From Kiritimatiellaceae bacterium (GTDB taxonomy: Bacteria > Verrucomicrobiota > Kiritimatiellia > Kiritimatiellales > Tichowtungiaceae), in assembly GCA_013141415.1 (NCBI GenBank), contig JABFQY010000003.1, positions 333,729 to 397,728 on the forward strand: a stretch of 64,000 nucleotides of DNA. The letters run 5' to 3'. The position numbers and the translations under genes were made by a program. The notes beneath the pieces are model-generated. The model saw only the letters and a program-made list of their open reading frames with translations. It had not been told where the DNA came from and made no database searches. Shown here in pieces: positions 33,467-43,114 of this stretch (positions within the stretch are counted from its first letter, which is position 1; every line of letters starts with the position of its first letter).

Positions 33467-34887
33467 GCCTTTTCTCCCAGTTCTTTTTTGATCTGATCTG
33501 CCAGTTCGGCGCTGATTTCATATTTCCGCAACAGCAGATTGGCCGCAATAAACGTGGCGGCAGGAACCAGCGCAATCAGGATGCGCATCCATAAAATGGT
33601 TCCGGCATCTTGGCCTGCCCCTGACGACACTTTAAATCCGGTCATTACCAGCACGAGGCCGGAAACCAGTATGGATGCAGATCCGCCGATTTTGGTGAAC
33701 CATCCGTACGCTGCACCGAACGCTCCTTCGCGCCGCATTCCGGTTTTCCATTCATCATAGTCGCATACATCAGCAATCATGGATGGAGCAATGATCCAAA
33801 GGCCAGTTGTGGCCGGACCGCCGAGAAAAAGTCCAAGAACCTGAAGGTACGGATAATTGGGATTAACTAAAATAAAAGACAAAAGGCTGCCGATTGCTCC
33901 TACGGTCATAAGGCTGCGCAACGTTCTTTTTTTACCGAAGACCCGGCTGCAATGCGCCACCGCCGGAATAACCAGTAACGAGCTTAAAACATACCCGGTT
34001 CCGATCACACCTTGCAACTGACCGGCAAAAGCCTGACTGCCCTTACAGACATAATAAATATTCAGATACATACCAACCTGCATAATCGAAAGCTGACCGA
34101 CGATAATCAGCACACAAACCGATACAACCCGTACAAACGGACGCACCTTCCAGGCCACCGAGAAACTTTCATAAAAAGAAATCTTCCGCTCAACTGCATC
34201 CTTCTTGGCCGGAAGGACCCGTTCTTTACAGAACAGCGCGGTCACCACACTGGTTAAAATGACAAATCCACCGAGGATCAAGCCGATAACCTTCATCCCT
34301 TGCACCGTATCCACGAAACAAGGTCGTGTGCATCCCCAGTAGATCCACTGCATGAGAATGCTACCAACGAGACTGAAAAAGCTCCGGTAACTCATAAGGG
34401 TTGTGCGTTCGTGATAGTCTGGACTCATTTCAAATCCAAGCGCCAGATACGGCACAATAAACACGGTGAAGCAGGCAAAGAAAATCAGCATATAGAAGAG
34501 AAAAAGCCAGAACGTGGCCATTTCGCTCCAGCCGCGCGGCAGCATCCAGATCAGTGCAAAGGCAAGTCCGGATAGAATTCCGCCAACCAGAACAAATGGA
34601 CGGCGGCGTCCGAAGCGCGATTTGAAATTGTCGCTGATACGCCCCATCAACGGATCGACGAAGGCATCTATGAAGCGAGGCACCATCAATGCGACACTGA
34701 CCAACACAGGACTGACCCCAAGCCCAATGTTTAGAATTGGATTGGCCATCATACCGGTCGCGTTGTGGAGAATGTTTTCGGATGAGCCACTCGCACCCCA
34801 GGCAACTTTTTCAACTTTGCTCAACACGCCGTCTTTTTTTCGGGGAGACCGCCGTGATCTTTCGCGCCATTTATTAATTATACTCAT
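33463..34887 (-). CDS. MFS sugar:cation symporter (GPH/MelB-like)
   Basis: This membrane protein of 474 residues has about 12 hydrophobic segments, starting at ATG 34887 behind AAGGAACC; a TTG reading from 34917 adds 10 residues without support. The segment FVDPLMGRISDNFKSRFGRRRPFVLVGG is the loop signature of the GPH and SLC45-like symporters, with Asp and Arg residues that couple cation and sugar. It probably imports oligo- or monosaccharides released by its operon neighbours. It overlaps the Ser-type sulfatase by 4 bp and follows the acetylesterase-type gene by 38 bp. It fills the place a SusC/SusD pair would take in Bacteroidota. Confidence 0.88.
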   Translation of the reverse strand: MSIINKWRERSRRSPRKKDGVLSKVEKVAWGASGSSENILHNATGMMANPILNIGLGVSPVLVSVALMVPRFIDAFVDPLMGRISDNFKSRFGRRRPFVLVGGILSGLAFALIWMLPRGWSEMATFWLFLFYMLIFFACFTVFIVPYLALGFEMSPDYHERTTLMSYRSFFSLVGSILMQWIYWGCTRPCFVDTVQGMKVIGLILGGFVILTSVVTALFCKERVLPAKKDAVERKISFYESFSVAWKVRPFVRVVSVCVLIIVGQLSIMQVGMYLNIYYVCKGSQAFAGQLQGVIGTGYVLSSLLVIPAVAHCSRVFGKKRTLRSLMTVGAIGSLLSFILVNPNYPYLQVLGLFLGGPATTGLWIIAPSMIADVCDYDEWKTGMRREGAFGAAYGWFTKIGGSASILVSGLVLVMTGFKVSSGAGQDAGTILWMRILIALVPAATFIAANLLLRKYEISAELADQIKKELGEKA

Positions 34888-34925
34888 GCTGGTTCCTTTT
34901 GGTGGTGGTTGATTCAAATCCCTAT

Positions 34926-37187
34926 TTAATTTCCGGCTGAAAACACAAAGCGGCTGTATTTAAAAAGAGGCTCGGCAGACGGTATCCCAAGATAACAGCC
35001 AACACTTCCGCCAAACGTCGCCGAGCCGCCGTCACGCTTTACGCGGCTGACCAATATCTGTCCAGTCGAAGCCTCGCATATTTCAAATTTATAAAGACCA
35101 TCTACTTTAAACGAACCAGTCCGAACGCCTTGAACTTTAATGCGGTACGATTTCCCGACTTCAAACCGGCCAGACGACTCAGCCCGGTCAAGTACGAGCG
35201 GCTTACCATTCCGATAATGGATGAACTGGCTCTCTGTTGTTCCGGCGCAGATTCTCACCACATAAAAGTCGTCCGGGCCAACATAATTAAATGCAATACC
35301 GCCCCAGGCCTGCATCCGACAGGCCGCAAAATCTGTTTCGACCGAAAATCGATTCTGCTCTTTTACGGTCGCTGATGGCGGATAAAAAACGACAGGCTTC
35401 CCTTCCGAGAAAAACAGCTCAAGCATCTCGCCATTTACAGCCGTATTCAGCGGCAGACTCTTCTGCCAGCCGTCAAGCCGGTCACGACTGAAGTCGGCAG
35501 AAAAAGCAGAAGTCGGCTTTGAAATTTCAAAAATCGTGTCATCCAAAGCCGGCACCTGGTCAAACACCGGCATCTCGAAATGATCTGTTCGAAACGGAAC
35601 AGCAGTCAACCCTGCACCGTTATAGAGATTACAAAGCGAAAAATTGGCCCATCCGTAACGGACAGCAACAGGAGAACGTACGGCATCCGACCAGATGCGG
35701 ACGGTGTCCGGGCCTATAATTTCAGCCTGAGCCTTTACGAATTTCCGGTCCGCGCCGCAGATCATGAATCCTTCCAGAGTGTCTGCGTCCGCAATAAAAG
35801 CTTCTGCATCTTCGCCCTGCTTAAGGCACATGTTTTTGTTCATGACCACCCTCTTTGCAGTAAGGCCTGAACCGACTTCCGAAAAAGTGATGCAGGCTTT
35901 TCCCTCTTTAAATTGAACGGATTTAATCATCGGACTGCGGGCGGCGATCTTTTGATCATCTAATGATTCAGCCAGCAACGCCAGCCGCTCGCCGACCGAC
36001 TTTTTATTCTGCGGATGAATGTCTTTATATTCACCGGAATCAATCAGCACAACCATCCCGGTCTCCGGCAACTTGAGCGCGGAAGCTTGCGCCTCGCGCT
36101 GCCATGCCCAGGCCTCTTCGGTATTATCCCATGAAACCGCTCCATAAGAAGGCAACTGAACAAACAGGAACGGGAAGTCATACCCCCAGGCCTTCCTCCA
36201 AGTTTCAATCAGGTCTTTGAACATGACCGGATAAGCCGCGATGTCTCGATCATCGGATTCGCCCTGATACCAAATGACCCCGCGAATAGCAAAACGGGTC
36301 AATGGATGAATCGTGCCATTGTACAGATAAGATGGCGCCCGGATGGCGCCCGGATTATCCGCCCGAGGCGTCCACTCCGGATTTTTTTTGCTGAGAAATT
36401 TTGCATATACGTCACGGCCTGCCATTGCACTCATCGGAAGCCACATATTCACCTGTGTACCGCCACGATTGGCATAAATCAGGCCGATCGGCACACCGGT
36501 GTCCTGCTGAAGTTTCCGCCCGAAAAAACAGGCCGTCGCTGAAAACGGCGCGGCAAACCGCGGCGTCATGGACTGCCATGATCCGCTGAAAGCGCCATCT
36601 ATTGTAACCGTATCGGTCTGGACTGGACTGCCGACCCCCTCATGCTTGCTTTTGAACAGTCTTACCGCCGGGCCCTGCATTAAAGGAATATCGCTTTTCA
36701 GTGATGGGTAGGTTTGCATCACACTGGCCATATTCGATTGACCGGCGCACAACCAGATATCGCCGACCAAAACATCTGAAATCTGAAGCTTGAACCCCGG
36801 GGTTTGAGAAGTAACGGTCAATACAGACGGTTCGGATGACGCACTCATTGGATCAAGTTTGACCATCCAGTTGCCGTTTTCATCCGCTTCTGCCGTCTTC
36901 TTCTGCCCGGCGAATTCGACGGTGACGATCTGTTTTGGCTTAGCCGTTCCGTACACCGGCACCGGCATGTTTCGTTGCAGAATCATGTGATCGGTGAACA
37001 GTGCGTTTAAAGCAGGCTCAGAAGATTTTTCTCTCCCCACTTCTGCCAGTGCCGGACTGCCGCCCTGTACGAACATTGCCGTTGATACGCATGTGATAAA
37101 CAGGCTTCGCCTGAAAAATCCAAACAAACTGTTCCGCAGAGCAATCAGCTGGCGAACAACATTCAGCCCTTCTGAGTGTTTGATCAT
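34926..37187 (-). CDS. Sialate O-acetylesterase-type hydrolase
   Basis: This 753-residue protein has an N-terminal signal or anchor (FGFFRRSLFITCVSTAMFV) and the marks of the SASA family: CAGQSNM (Ser151), VIWYQGESD and DIHPQNKK with the His. A beta-sandwich domain precedes the hydrolase (residues 60-140), and a C-terminal 200-residue region (FSVETDFAACRMQAWGGIAF) looks like a jelly-roll module. It probably removes acetyl groups from polysaccharide before cleavage. The start overlaps the stop of the GH42-like gene by 4 bp (ATGA), with GGGAGAG upstream. 'Sialate' is the family name; the substrate need not be sialic acid. Confidence 0.87.
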   Translation of the reverse strand: MIKHSEGLNVVRQLIALRNSLFGFFRRSLFITCVSTAMFVQGGSPALAEVGREKSSEPALNALFTDHMILQRNMPVPVYGTAKPKQIVTVEFAGQKKTAEADENGNWMVKLDPMSASSEPSVLTVTSQTPGFKLQISDVLVGDIWLCAGQSNMASVMQTYPSLKSDIPLMQGPAVRLFKSKHEGVGSPVQTDTVTIDGAFSGSWQSMTPRFAAPFSATACFFGRKLQQDTGVPIGLIYANRGGTQVNMWLPMSAMAGRDVYAKFLSKKNPEWTPRADNPGAIRAPSYLYNGTIHPLTRFAIRGVIWYQGESDDRDIAAYPVMFKDLIETWRKAWGYDFPFLFVQLPSYGAVSWDNTEEAWAWQREAQASALKLPETGMVVLIDSGEYKDIHPQNKKSVGERLALLAESLDDQKIAARSPMIKSVQFKEGKACITFSEVGSGLTAKRVVMNKNMCLKQGEDAEAFIADADTLEGFMICGADRKFVKAQAEIIGPDTVRIWSDAVRSPVAVRYGWANFSLCNLYNGAGLTAVPFRTDHFEMPVFDQVPALDDTIFEISKPTSAFSADFSRDRLDGWQKSLPLNTAVNGEMLELFFSEGKPVVFYPPSATVKEQNRFSVETDFAACRMQAWGGIAFNYVGPDDFYVVRICAGTTESQFIHYRNGKPLVLDRAESSGRFEVGKSYRIKVQGVRTGSFKVDGLYKFEICEASTGQILVSRVKRDGGSATFGGSVGCYLGIPSAEPLFKYSRFVFSAGN

Positions 37188-39415
37188 CGATTTCTCTCCC
37201 AGTAAATATATTCCGGAACGCCCGGCTCAAGCTTAAGCTCCACGGACACGGCATTTGTCGCGATCAGACCGCCTTCACCATCAGCCCACCGGTAAATATT
37301 TTCTGCTTTTTCAGGCAGACAAATTGTTTTTGCGCCGCCGCTGAAGGACTGCACCATTAAAAAGTTTCCGGACGCTTGAATGAAATCGGGCGCATCAAAC
37401 TCGTCCGAAACCTGTCCCAAATAGAGGTGACAGCCCGCCTTCTTAAACAAAGCCCGCCAGACATCAACGCTCAGCCGGGATGTGCCGAGATAGACCGAAG
37501 TCCAGTCCTCTTTCACCTTCCAAGCACAGGACGGTTCGCCGGTTGCTGTATATTTGGCAAACACAACCGCGTTGGAGTCAGACACCGTCAGATATGGATT
37601 CACATCCGCCAGCACCGTGCCGGGACAGGTTGTTATAAAAGAAAGGTCGCAGTTGTCGCCCAGCACTTTTTTGTATTTCCCCGGCAGCAACGTATCGGGT
37701 ATCAGCCGCGATTCGGGATTAACAGGCTTCCGGTGCAGCTTGAGGTCTATACCGCAGAATCCGGAAAGCTCCGGCGGACGGTTTTCATCGAACAGATCCG
37801 GCAGGTAGCAGAAAACCACCATGCGTCCGCCCTTCATAAATTTTGTCTGAAGGGCCGCTTTCTGTTCCGGTGAAATGTGGTATGGCGTTAAAAGGATTAC
37901 ACAGCGAACGGAGTCCGGAATTTTATCCAGATCGCTTTGCAGATAATAGCCGCAGGTGACATCGACCCGCGCAAGCATCAGGCGCGTCTCATAGACCCAG
38001 CGGCCAAAAACCGAGCGAGCCGAAACCTGCTGCCAAATTGGATAGGTTTCATCAAGCACCACCGCCACTTGAGGGCGATACGTTTCGTCCAGATGCAGGG
38101 CCTGCTGGAAAGCAAACGCTTTGTTGTACCACTCCCAGACACGCTTGTCGTTAAAGCGCCCGTCAGAGAGCAAATCCTGCCAGTGCATGATTTCACCGTG
38201 CGCAATCGTCACGCCCATATTCCGTTTCAAAACGGCCATGGTCTGTTCAAAGTTAACCGTACGCTGCGGCCAGCCGGGGGCCCAGTCACAATCCGGAGCC
38301 ACCGCTAAATGCGTATAGGAATCCTCCTCGAAAAATACCGCCTTGCCATTCAGCCGGGCGCTGTCGTGCGGACTGATAAAATCAATGGGCAACCCGAACT
38401 TGCGGTTGAACATATTGTAGGAATAGGAACAGCCGTAGAAATCAACGTATGGGGAGGCGAGCAGCTTTGACAAACCGAGATGGCCGCTCTGCTGCGGCCA
38501 GGTGTCGTTCCAAGCGTGTTCAAACAGATAGCCGTAAAAATAGCCGACAAGGGAATGCCCGCCGGTTTTTTCTTTGATCGTTTTGGCGATTGAAAGCATC
38601 AGCTCCGGACAGCGCGTATTAAAAAAGAGCGCAAAATCAATTTCACGCTGTTGTTGTGACGGGTCTCTGAAAACACCAAAGGTTCCTTTATAGCGCTCGT
38701 CTTTGGACGGCAATTTGATTTCCGAGAACTGATGGTGCGCCGAACCCCAGGCCGCATTCAACTGATCAATGGAACCGTATTTCTGCGCGAGCCATTGCTG
38801 GAAAGCGGTTGCCATCAGCGGGGAATAGCCGCCGGATTTTTCCAGCTCCCACATGTGCCATTCACCGGTGAAGTAATAGAGAGGAATCACTCCGATAAAT
38901 CGACTGGCATATTTTGAACCGGCAATCAGATCAAGCAGCTCGCCCATGCGCCCTTCGGTTTCCGTCAGCCATTTTTCTGAAACCGGCGAAGCAATGTCCT
39001 TCACCGTGCTGCCGTCCGCGAACATATACAACTGATCCGGATTGTTTTTGTACCAATCGGAGGAAACCCCCATCCAGACGCGCGGAAGGATCAGCGCATC
39101 AGGGAACGGCTCACTGAATTTTTCCAAGGTTTGGAGAATCTCATTGGAAGAAGCCGTGCCCGGCAGCAGCAACTGGATTGAAAGCACACGAAACCCGGCA
39201 TCATACGCCTTGCGCATGCCTTCGAGAGCTAACTCATCGCGCTGATATTGATTGTTGGCATAATAGATCGTGGCTGGAAATTCCTTCCCATTCACAACAA
39301 AAAGCGGGCCTTGAGGACTGGACGGAATAACCCTCGTTTCAGGGAAATCCGGCGATGCACAAACGCCTGCGCACCAGCCTATCATGACTAAAAGCGAAAC
39401 TATTTTCTTCATCAT
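37184..39415 (-). CDS. Secreted GH42-like (clan A) glycoside hydrolase
   Basis: This 743-residue exported protein (signal peptide MMKKIVSLLVMIGWCAGVCA) opens with FVVNGKEFPATIYYANNQYQ and a barrel-like region where FTGEWHMWE (near 190) and AVFFEEDSYTH (near 360) could supply the catalytic acids. The later part (AVVLDETYPIWQQVS, VILLTPYHISPEQKAAL) matches the alpha/beta trimerisation-like domain after the barrel in GH42 enzymes. A beta-galactosidase-like activity is suggested. It heads the operon. A promoter-like element shared with three other units lies 57-94 bp upstream. Family assignment is by architecture; GH165 or another clan A family is possible. Confidence 0.65.
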   Translation of the reverse strand: MMKKIVSLLVMIGWCAGVCASPDFPETRVIPSSPQGPLFVVNGKEFPATIYYANNQYQRDELALEGMRKAYDAGFRVLSIQLLLPGTASSNEILQTLEKFSEPFPDALILPRVWMGVSSDWYKNNPDQLYMFADGSTVKDIASPVSEKWLTETEGRMGELLDLIAGSKYASRFIGVIPLYYFTGEWHMWELEKSGGYSPLMATAFQQWLAQKYGSIDQLNAAWGSAHHQFSEIKLPSKDERYKGTFGVFRDPSQQQREIDFALFFNTRCPELMLSIAKTIKEKTGGHSLVGYFYGYLFEHAWNDTWPQQSGHLGLSKLLASPYVDFYGCSYSYNMFNRKFGLPIDFISPHDSARLNGKAVFFEEDSYTHLAVAPDCDWAPGWPQRTVNFEQTMAVLKRNMGVTIAHGEIMHWQDLLSDGRFNDKRVWEWYNKAFAFQQALHLDETYRPQVAVVLDETYPIWQQVSARSVFGRWVYETRLMLARVDVTCGYYLQSDLDKIPDSVRCVILLTPYHISPEQKAALQTKFMKGGRMVVFCYLPDLFDENRPPELSGFCGIDLKLHRKPVNPESRLIPDTLLPGKYKKVLGDNCDLSFITTCPGTVLADVNPYLTVSDSNAVVFAKYTATGEPSCAWKVKEDWTSVYLGTSRLSVDVWRALFKKAGCHLYLGQVSDEFDAPDFIQASGNFLMVQSFSGGAKTICLPEKAENIYRWADGEGGLIATNAVSVELKLEPGVPEYIYWERNR

Positions 39416-39471
39416 GCTCCCGAACGTAATGATTTAATTTCTCACGCATCTTATAGTCCTTGGCGTTCCGG

Positions 39472-39509
39472 CTCTATATGTATTTGCGTATGAAATTTAA
39501 TGTTTTTCG
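39472..39509 (-). promoter_or_regulatory. Shared promoter-like element, copy 1 (GH42-like operon)
   Basis: On the minus strand it reads CGAAAAACATTAAATTTCAT then ACGCAAATACATATAGAG, ending 56 bp upstream of ATG 39415. Three other copies lie at 40813-40848, 43025-43061 and 43115-43155, each upstream of a different gene. TATAGA may be the -10 hexamer; the upstream AAAACATTAA block could be a -35 region or a regulator site. Confidence 0.6.
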
Positions 39510-39604
39510 TATTTTAAGGCCGGTGGCTGCAGTTTCCGGTCACCTGTGCGGATAACTTTGGCACATTTTGCCGAGGGAGTTTGGGGCGCGAAGGATTAAA
39601 GCAA

Positions 39605-39632
39605 ATTGCTGCCGGATAATTCCGGCAGCAAT
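39605..39632 (-). terminator. Stem-loop after the 39690-40763 gene
   Basis: A perfect 12-bp stem ATTGCTGCCGGA / TCCGGCAGCAAT with a four-base loop, 57 bp after the stop codon. The following T tract on the minus strand is weak (TTGCTTTAAT). It separates this gene from the next leftward operon, so termination is its likely role. Confidence 0.6.
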
Positions 39633-39689
39633 CTTTAGAGACGGGCCAAAAGCATCTCCCTGACGACCTTTCCAGCGTCTCGAAGCTGA

Positions 39690-40763
39690 TCAATAGATCG
39701 TTGAGGCGGATAGCCATATCCCCTTATAGCTCATGCTGAAAGGATATTTACTCCCGTCTTTATTAGGATCTAAGCTGGCTTCAATCCCCACGTTGACCGC
39801 ACTCAAATAGTAGTCATTTGGATTTGTGGAATACTGACGATGTCCATTAGTCGGATGGGCAGTCAGATAGGCGTTCATGTCATTGATAGCCAAAAGCAAC
39901 TGTGCGCGGCTGATTGTAACGCCGAAGGATTGAAGCGTAGGCCAAGTTGTTGTTTTTGAATCCGAAGTTCCCAGCCGCGTACAGTATTTTGTACCGCTTC
40001 CAAGATAACTGAAAACCGACATCTCACCACTGCCGATTTCACAAACTCTTTCGCTAAACCCTCGCTTATCAAAGTACATGAGGAGGAAGTGCATCGCCTG
40101 AGGGGTCACCCCGGCTTTTCTGTCGATTAAAATAACGACCGCTTGCCCAAAACCAATCGCGCGACTTCCCTCAGCTTTACCATAATCATCGTATAACGGC
40201 ACCGCGGCATTGAACTCAAATGCGAGCTTAGCCGTGGAGCTATTCGTGAACGGTTTAGGTTCCGTGGCCATTGAAAAGGCATAGGCATAACGCAGGCTCG
40301 GCTGCAGCCAGCCATCACTGGGAACCTCCCAGTGACGCATGTAACCTCCCCATGCGAAATTTTCTGCCTGCATCGCCGACCTTACAAACGGAGCGGGCCC
40401 GCAAGCCACTTGAGAACGATCGCTATCAAGTGCGTAGTTGGCCGGGGCAAAGCCGGTGTACGCGCCCACATTCCAATGGCACGCCGTTGTCGCAATGTTG
40501 GTAAGATTCCAGCCCGCCATGTAATACACATTCCGCGGCAACCCCTCAGATACAACCCGTATATCGTCCCGGCTCCGATCAACGAGATTGGTTATCAGGG
40601 TTGCCGTTGTCATCTGCGTATGAAGAACTTCGGCTCCCTGCACATGCAGCGCCGCTGCGGTAATAATCACAGCAACGAAAGAGATCGCGGAACACCGGGA
40701 GTGAACTGACTTGATCCCGCACAATTGTTTCTCTGCTGAATATTTCTCACAGCTCGCATTCAT
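39690..40763 (-). CDS. Secreted protein of an unrecognised paralogous family, member 1
   Basis: This 357-residue protein has a basic N-terminal stretch and a hydrophobic segment (ISFVAVIITAAALHVQG) ending at a likely cleavage site before AEVLHTQM. I recognise no family. It is clearly homologous to the 43239-44333 product over its whole length. Shared blocks are GGYMRH(W/Y)EVPS, ILIDRKAGV, YFDKRG, FGVTISRAQLLLAI, and YSTNPNDYYLSAVNVGIE at the end. Beta-strand-rich character and location suggest an exported carbohydrate-active or binding protein. AGGGAG precedes ATG 40763, and a copy of the shared promoter element ends 49 bp upstream. A stem-loop follows the gene. Confidence 0.7.
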   Translation of the reverse strand: MNASCEKYSAEKQLCGIKSVHSRCSAISFVAVIITAAALHVQGAEVLHTQMTTATLITNLVDRSRDDIRVVSEGLPRNVYYMAGWNLTNIATTACHWNVGAYTGFAPANYALDSDRSQVACGPAPFVRSAMQAENFAWGGYMRHWEVPSDGWLQPSLRYAYAFSMATEPKPFTNSSTAKLAFEFNAAVPLYDDYGKAEGSRAIGFGQAVVILIDRKAGVTPQAMHFLLMYFDKRGFSERVCEIGSGEMSVFSYLGSGTKYCTRLGTSDSKTTTWPTLQSFGVTISRAQLLLAINDMNAYLTAHPTNGHRQYSTNPNDYYLSAVNVGIEASLDPNKDGSKYPFSMSYKGIWLSASTIY

Positions 40764-40812
40764 AGCAGCTCCCTTTCATTTGTTCGTTTTAGACTTACAA
40801 CTCCTGCTTAGG

Positions 40813-40848
40813 CTCACTCTATCGCATCCCGTTCATCTCTTTTTCTCG
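40813..40848 (-). promoter_or_regulatory. Shared promoter-like element, copy 4 (divergent variant)
   Basis: On the minus strand: GAAAAAGAGATGAACGGGAT then GCGATAGAGTGAG. It keeps the AACGGGAWGC and ATAGAG parts of the other copies but has lost the ACATTAA block. It ends 49 bp upstream of ATG 40763. Confidence 0.4.
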
Positions 40849-40856
40849 TGTTAAAA

Positions 40857-41387
40857 TTAAAACAGATAATTGCCGGACGAGGCCGGAAGCAATCCTTCGG
40901 CATGAAGCCGCTGGTCAACTCCGGCGGAACTGAAAGGCAGTTGGGGTTGTCCTTCACGTACGGCTTCAACCTGATAGTCCTCAATTTCTTTTTTGATCCA
41001 CTCCGGATCGGCCCGCAGATCGATCAACCGCACAATTAACGCCTGTCGCAAGGACAGCGATTCAACCAAAGCAGGCTGTTCTGCCTGAGGAGTTTTTGTT
41101 GAAAGAGCCAAGCGATAACACTGCCCGCCCTGCTCGACAATGGCGGTTCCGGCGGATGGCGATACCGAAACCAGCATAACGCCTTCTTTGGATATCCCAG
41201 GCGCGAGCAACAGGCTTCGTCCTGTATCCGAATTCGAGAGACCGGCGCATTCCGTTGCGCCGTCACAAAGCAAAGTTAGATGATACCCGGCCACATGCTC
41301 TGCTTCGATCGGGCTGTTACCCAGAGGAATTTGAGCCTCCGCCTGAGTCAGCCAAAAACAAAGCAGAACCTGTGCAGCTTTTTTCAT
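40857..41387 (-). CDS. Small exported hypothetical protein (176 aa)
   Basis: This 176-residue protein has a signal peptide (MKKAAQVLLCFWLTQAEA) and no family that I recognise. Residues 20-110 look like a beta-sandwich (HVAGYHLTLLCDGATECAGL, GGQCYRLALS), with two Cys that may pair. The last 60 residues are helical and acidic (QALIVRLIDLRADPEWIKKEIEDY). It lies 10 bp after the 518-residue member of the neighbouring family, so the two are probably co-transcribed and may act together. No catalytic residues stand out. Confidence 0.6.
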   Translation of the reverse strand: MKKAAQVLLCFWLTQAEAQIPLGNSPIEAEHVAGYHLTLLCDGATECAGLSNSDTGRSLLLAPGISKEGVMLVSVSPSAGTAIVEQGGQCYRLALSTKTPQAEQPALVESLSLRQALIVRLIDLRADPEWIKKEIEDYQVEAVREGQPQLPFSSAGVDQRLHAEGLLPASSGNYLF

Positions 41388-41397
41388 GCCGTGCGTC

Positions 41398-42954
41398 CTA
41401 TTTATTGTGCAGATAGATATTCCGCACCTTCATCCCGCAGTTCCGCTCATCGGATTCGCCATTCGGACAAGCCATCTCCATAGCCACATTGACGGACTGT
41501 ATCCGCCAGTCGTCGGGATTGGTCGAATAACGATAGGTGTTTGTGGTGGTTGCCAGATAGGCATTCAGGTCGTTTGCGATATTAACAATCTGGTTGCGCG
41601 AAACGGAAAAACCAAAAGGCTCCCAATTCGTATATACGTTCGTTTTATAGCTGGAGCTGTAACCCATCGTAGTCGAATACCGAGTACCGCCCGGCATCGT
41701 CCGAACTGTGGGGGTTGCCGTCATGGCGTCCCACCCGATGTTTTCTCCGACAAATATATAATCACCGCGCGGATCAAAAAACCGCCAGCTCAGCCAGCAT
41801 GCTTTTGAAATAGACGTATCGACCATATAGTTACAGCATAACGTATATGGGAGCGCACTTCCGGTCGCGCTGAGAGTGTCTACGGAAGAGTCAAAATTCC
41901 AAACCAATGTTGCACTGGCGCCATAAGAAGAAGATTTCCAAGCATAGAGATACGGACTGCTGATCCGATAGGTGATGTAACTTGCATAGATATTATTTCC
42001 GCCTGCAGGCAGAGGCGGACAAGCCCATGAATTTATAAACACGCCGAATGTTGAAGCCTTGATCTGCAGTGCAGACTTGCCGTAGGTCGCATTGCTATTG
42101 GCCGCCTGATAGAGCGTTTTTGTACCCGCTGGATAATAACCGGTAAAGTCGCCAACAGCCCACGAGACTGGATTCGTTACGGTGCCCTGCTTCCAAGTAA
42201 CAACCTGAAACTGATTATAAACCGCGCCGGTCGTGTCACTGTAAATATTTCCGGCAATGCCGTTAAGCGCCTTTTGATCCGCATCAATGTGCCTGGTTCC
42301 CACACTGTTTTTCAGACGGAACTCATCAAAGTCACAAAGGCCGGACGTTCCACAAAATCCCCCATAGCCATCTGAGCTGTTACTTGCGCCGCTATTAACG
42401 GCAGTCGTTGCAAAGACAACCGTTTCAGTTACGGTGTCAAAAATTTCGCAGGCATATTGGTTGGCATTTGTGGATGAGACGGTCAGCCGGTACGGCCGGT
42501 TTTGGACAGGTGTAAAAGCACTGGGAACACTGAGAAAAGCGGTTCCATTGGGACGCAAAAACCAAACATCACCGATACCGCTGTATCGGAAAACAACCCC
42601 CGTTTTCGTGCTGGTTTTATAATTAACAACCAAGCCGATCGATGCGGAGCTAGAGGTTGTATCCAGCATAGTAAGTCCTGTAACCGTAAACTGATTTGTT
42701 CCACCGGAATTTAAGGTTGTCAGCCCGGTGTTGTAAATTGTCCCGGCGCCGGTTGTGCTTACGATCTCCAGCTTATTGCCACTGATTTTCCAAGTAGAGG
42801 CGGTGTCGGAATTCCAATTTGCACCGATAACCGACGGCACTTGAGCGGCAGAGGCATTCGCGGTGTCGGCCCGGTTGAAGTAGTCTACTGTGATATCTGA
42901 ATAAACACATTGAACCGTTACGATCAGACCCAGAATCATCCATATACGCTTCAT
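41398..42954 (-). CDS. Secreted two-domain protein: jelly-roll plus unrecognised family domain, member 2
   Basis: This 518-residue exported protein (signal MKRIWMILGLIVTVQCVYS) has an N-terminal domain (20-215) like a LamG/jelly-roll module (DYFNRADTANASAA, GLVVNYKTSTKTGVVFRYSG, LCDFDEFRLKN). The C-terminal 300 residues share blocks with the genes at 39690 and 43239: FFDPRG, FGFSVSRNQIVNIANDLNAY and YSTNPDDWRIQSVNVAMEM. AAGGAG precedes ATG 42954. The shared promoter element ends 70 bp upstream. Followed after 10 bp by the 176-residue gene. Function unknown; the added module supports carbohydrate binding. Confidence 0.7.
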   Translation of the reverse strand: MKRIWMILGLIVTVQCVYSDITVDYFNRADTANASAAQVPSVIGANWNSDTASTWKISGNKLEIVSTTGAGTIYNTGLTTLNSGGTNQFTVTGLTMLDTTSSSASIGLVVNYKTSTKTGVVFRYSGIGDVWFLRPNGTAFLSVPSAFTPVQNRPYRLTVSSTNANQYACEIFDTVTETVVFATTAVNSGASNSSDGYGGFCGTSGLCDFDEFRLKNSVGTRHIDADQKALNGIAGNIYSDTTGAVYNQFQVVTWKQGTVTNPVSWAVGDFTGYYPAGTKTLYQAANSNATYGKSALQIKASTFGVFINSWACPPLPAGGNNIYASYITYRISSPYLYAWKSSSYGASATLVWNFDSSVDTLSATGSALPYTLCCNYMVDTSISKACWLSWRFFDPRGDYIFVGENIGWDAMTATPTVRTMPGGTRYSTTMGYSSSYKTNVYTNWEPFGFSVSRNQIVNIANDLNAYLATTTNTYRYSTNPDDWRIQSVNVAMEMACPNGESDERNCGMKVRNIYLHNK

Positions 42955-43024
42955 ACTATCTCCTTTTTGTCAGGGAACATGAGGACTTATGGCAAGCTGT
43001 ACATATCATTGATGATTGAGCCTC

Positions 43025-43061
43025 CTCTATAGACGTTTCCGTATAAATTTTAATGTTTTCC
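43025..43061 (-). promoter_or_regulatory. Shared promoter-like element, copy 2
   Basis: On the minus strand it reads GGAAAACATTAAAATTTATA then CGGAAACGTCTATAGAG, 70 bp upstream of ATG 42954. It matches copy 1 over nearly its full length with single-base shifts. Confidence 0.6.
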
Positions 43062-43114
43062 AAACCGGCAGACACAAGCCCCACCTGAAGAGCATGCGGC
43101 TTTTTACAGGCTGA

